Assembly: GCA_008638375.1 (NCBI GenBank)
Contig: CM018051.1
Coordinates: forward strand, 32,124,740-32,188,739
Origin: Nyssa sinensis
Taxonomy: Eukaryota; Streptophyta; Magnoliopsida; Cornales; Nyssaceae
Reading direction: 5' to 3'
DNA length: 64,000 bases
The translations under genes were made by a program, and so were the position numbers. The notes under the pieces are model-generated. The model had not been told where the DNA came from. It ran no database searches and worked only from the letters and a program-made list of their open reading frames with translations. This document shows positions 62,302 through 64,000 of this stretch, piece by piece (within the stretch, counting starts at the first letter, position 1; every line of letters starts with the position of its first letter).

Positions 62302-63606
62302 GCACATCCGTCCGATACTGCCGCTCTTCACATTTCGGTATACATGTATAATCATACATACAGAGCATAACTAAAACTTAAAAGACTTTATAATTACAAT
62401 CTTAGTTCAACTGCCCCGTGGGGCTTAATACATATCCTTAGACTGTCTGGAAATACAAAATATATTAATCAAAGTTCATGTGATTTTTCCCAAAAGAACT
62501 ACTTAAGCAAATCTTCCCAAAAGCTAGGTTCATCCTTAATGTCTTCAAAAATTCAATCTGCCATTAATCACCTGAAAGGGGGGGGGCGGATAAAATCCGG
62601 GTAAGCTAATGAAAGCTTGTGAGTAATTCCTGCATTCGTCATGGGGTTTTCAACTGGTAGTGGTTTTAGCACATGAGGGTTTTTGAAATACTCACTACCA
62701 ATTGCTTGTACATTTTAGAACACAGAGTATATGCATTCTTAAAATAATAGCTTTGAACAATTAAAGTATTCAAGCTAAACACACATTTCCTTCAAATAGA
62801 GCATATGCAATTTAAAAGCATATAAACATGTGAAATAGAATAGGGATAATGCCTACTTCTATTTTCAAAATCACTTGTCGTCTTTTCTCTTTTATTAGGC
62901 GGAATCTGTTTCGAACCAGACTCCCATTTTACTGCCAATACTGTCGATGGAGATATCTCATTTGCCTGGGGGATTAGATCCTTCTACCGGGCATGTGCTG
63001 TTGAATCCCGAAGGATTTCAACCATCGTATAGGGTGGTACTTAGTACCGTTTATCTTACAAAACATTTGTCACATGACTTCTTCAATAGATATTTTTCAT
63101 GAACATTTAAAGCATGAAATGTATAAATTCTACAATAAAGCTTCGAATACACGTGATAATCAAATTCAGAATATTAAAGAGGTTTGCAATTGATTTAGAC
63201 ATGCTGATGTATTTTCAAGAAAACAAGCTGAATTTAAAACATTTAATAAGCATGCCGTAACAGAATATTTTAAAAGAACGGAATCATATATCGACTGAAT
63301 TTGATATTCAAAGGCTGCAATGACTTGTGCTTAAAACTTCTTCAAATATATGGAGTTAAATCTCCAGTTCAAATACAGGGTTACTCACCTTGGTCCGTCT
63401 AGGGTTAGCTCTACTGAGGCGCCTTCCCTTTTACTCTCTCTTTCCTTAGCCTATCAAGATTCATGAAGATTTCATAAATTTTCACATGTACTTAATTAAC
63501 TCCACAACTCACTAAGTGTAGACTATGAGAGGCCTAACTTGTCATACCTGTCTGTCTTATAACTGAAATATAGAGCTAGTAACTTATGTTCTTAATGATA
63601 ATAATA

Positions 63607-63888
63607 TTACCTGCGTCGCCATTCGGCTAAGGTTTCTGTGTTCTCTCTCTCCTCTTCCAATTTCCTTTCTTCTTCCTTCTTCTTTTTAGCCTCCGCCACC
63701 ATGGCCTTGGTGGGTGATTTGAACATGAAGGGGCTTACCGAGACGACCTCTGTCGCCTTGGCTATCTTGACAAATCTGTTGATTACTCTCTGTCGACGCA
63801 ACAGCTCTTGCATGAAGGCCTGTTGCTTTGGGTCCTTGGCCCTTTGGGCCTTGGTCATGATCGTGTATTTGGTTCGTTGTTCTTCCAT
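63607..63888 (-). CDS. Exon-like ORF captured in a B LTR
   Basis: A 93-codon frame (MEEQRTKYTIMTKAQRAKD to LAEWRRR) rich in Lys, Glu, Gln and Arg, with a helical, partly coiled-coil look (AEAKKKKEEERKLEEER). TTGATCTTAG lies just upstream and CGCAGGTAATA at its end, which resemble a splice acceptor and donor; the TAA of the donor also serves as stop. It lies in a stretch of about 380 bases that two sister LTR copies lack. I do not recognise the family. It may be a host exon carried by the element, or a chance frame; biased composition warrants caution. Confidence 0.4.
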   Translation of the reverse strand: MEEQRTKYTIMTKAQRAKDPKQQAFMQELLRRQRVINRFVKIAKATEVVSVSPFMFKSPTKAMVAEAKKKKEEERKLEEERENTETLAEWRRR

Positions 63889-64000
63889 GATTTACCTAAG
63901 ATCAATTTATGAGTTAGAAATTTTTATTCTAAGGTTGATGTGTTGTCATGTCCTCGTATATGCCGTAGATTAGTACTTTGGCATCACTTTAATTTATAGT

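Larger units (their letters stand above)
62125..64000 (-). mobile_element. Minus-strand B LTR running out of the window
   Basis: Starts TGTCACGACCCGAAACCCACCC and follows 56272 onward: TCGGATCGCGAC block, poly-T (62264-62296) where the other copy has a mixed T-rich run, GCTTGTGAGTAATTCCTGC (62615), and GTTACTCACCTTGGTCC (63380). Between about 63545 and 63925 it carries DNA absent from the 56272 and 1-2706 copies, including the open frame at 63607-63888. It resumes alignment at TAGTACTTTGGCATC (63970). Confidence 0.85.

Overview
This window is nuclear DNA of a flowering plant. The evidence is plant-type LTR retrotransposons throughout: Ty1/copia gag, a chromodomain-carrying Ty3/gypsy polyprotein of the Tekay/Del type, a Tat-like fragment, and initiator-tRNA-Met type primer sites reading TGGTATCAGAGC. 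I found no intact host gene, no rRNA or genuine tRNA gene, and nothing bacterial. Almost every base falls inside one of several families of very long (3-6 kb) LTRs inserted into one another. I call two LTR types A (begins TGTAACACCC, ends GATGTGACA or similar) and B (begins TGTAATATCCCGACCCGGGA, ends GGGTCGTGACA). C is a non-autonomous element with LTRs of about 4.4 kb.

Layout. 1-2706 is the end of a minus-strand B LTR. 2707-4443 is a decayed copia element (probable LTR, primer site, gag with four stop codons). It is cut at 4444 by element C, whose 5' LTR (4444-11940) holds a minus-strand solo LTR (5509-8610, duplication TGTTG). After a short non-coding interior (11941-13116), C's 3' LTR is cut at 16234 by the main Tekay-like element. 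That element has a 5' LTR (16234-19673), gag-protease (19862-21694), reverse transcriptase to chromodomain (31099-33786) and a truncated 3' LTR (33836-35916). Its pol is split by a minus-strand A solo LTR (21695-31098, GTGTA) that itself carries a plus-strand B solo LTR (24500-27767, GCAGA).

At 35917 the 3' LTR stops abruptly against the 3' part of a Tat-like element: a 63/64-bp tandem array, an antisense three-exon gene (40334-38416), a polypurine tract and an LTR. 41318-46939 is a patchwork of LTR fragments in both orientations, including a head-to-head pair. 46945-53834 is an A-type solo LTR (AGTAG) containing a B solo LTR (48511-51733, AGAAC). After a 430-bp unassigned stretch comes a truncated minus LTR (54266-56251), cut by a plus-strand A LTR (56252-62124). 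That LTR carries a minus B solo LTR (56272-60130, CTGAT) and is cut at 62125 by another minus B LTR running out of the window.

The proteins would have worked together only as retrotransposon machinery: gag packaging, protease, reverse transcription and RNase H, and integration guided by a chromodomain. Every copy here is disabled by stop codons, a frameshift, an altered protease triad or insertions. The most interesting material is in the LTRs: a 141-146 bp hairpin module shared between families, twin TGACGTCA palindromes, antisense tRNA-like modules, a hairpin at the very start of B LTRs, large tandem expansions, and a possible captured exon at 63607-63888. All comparisons were made by eye; no alignment or database search was run.
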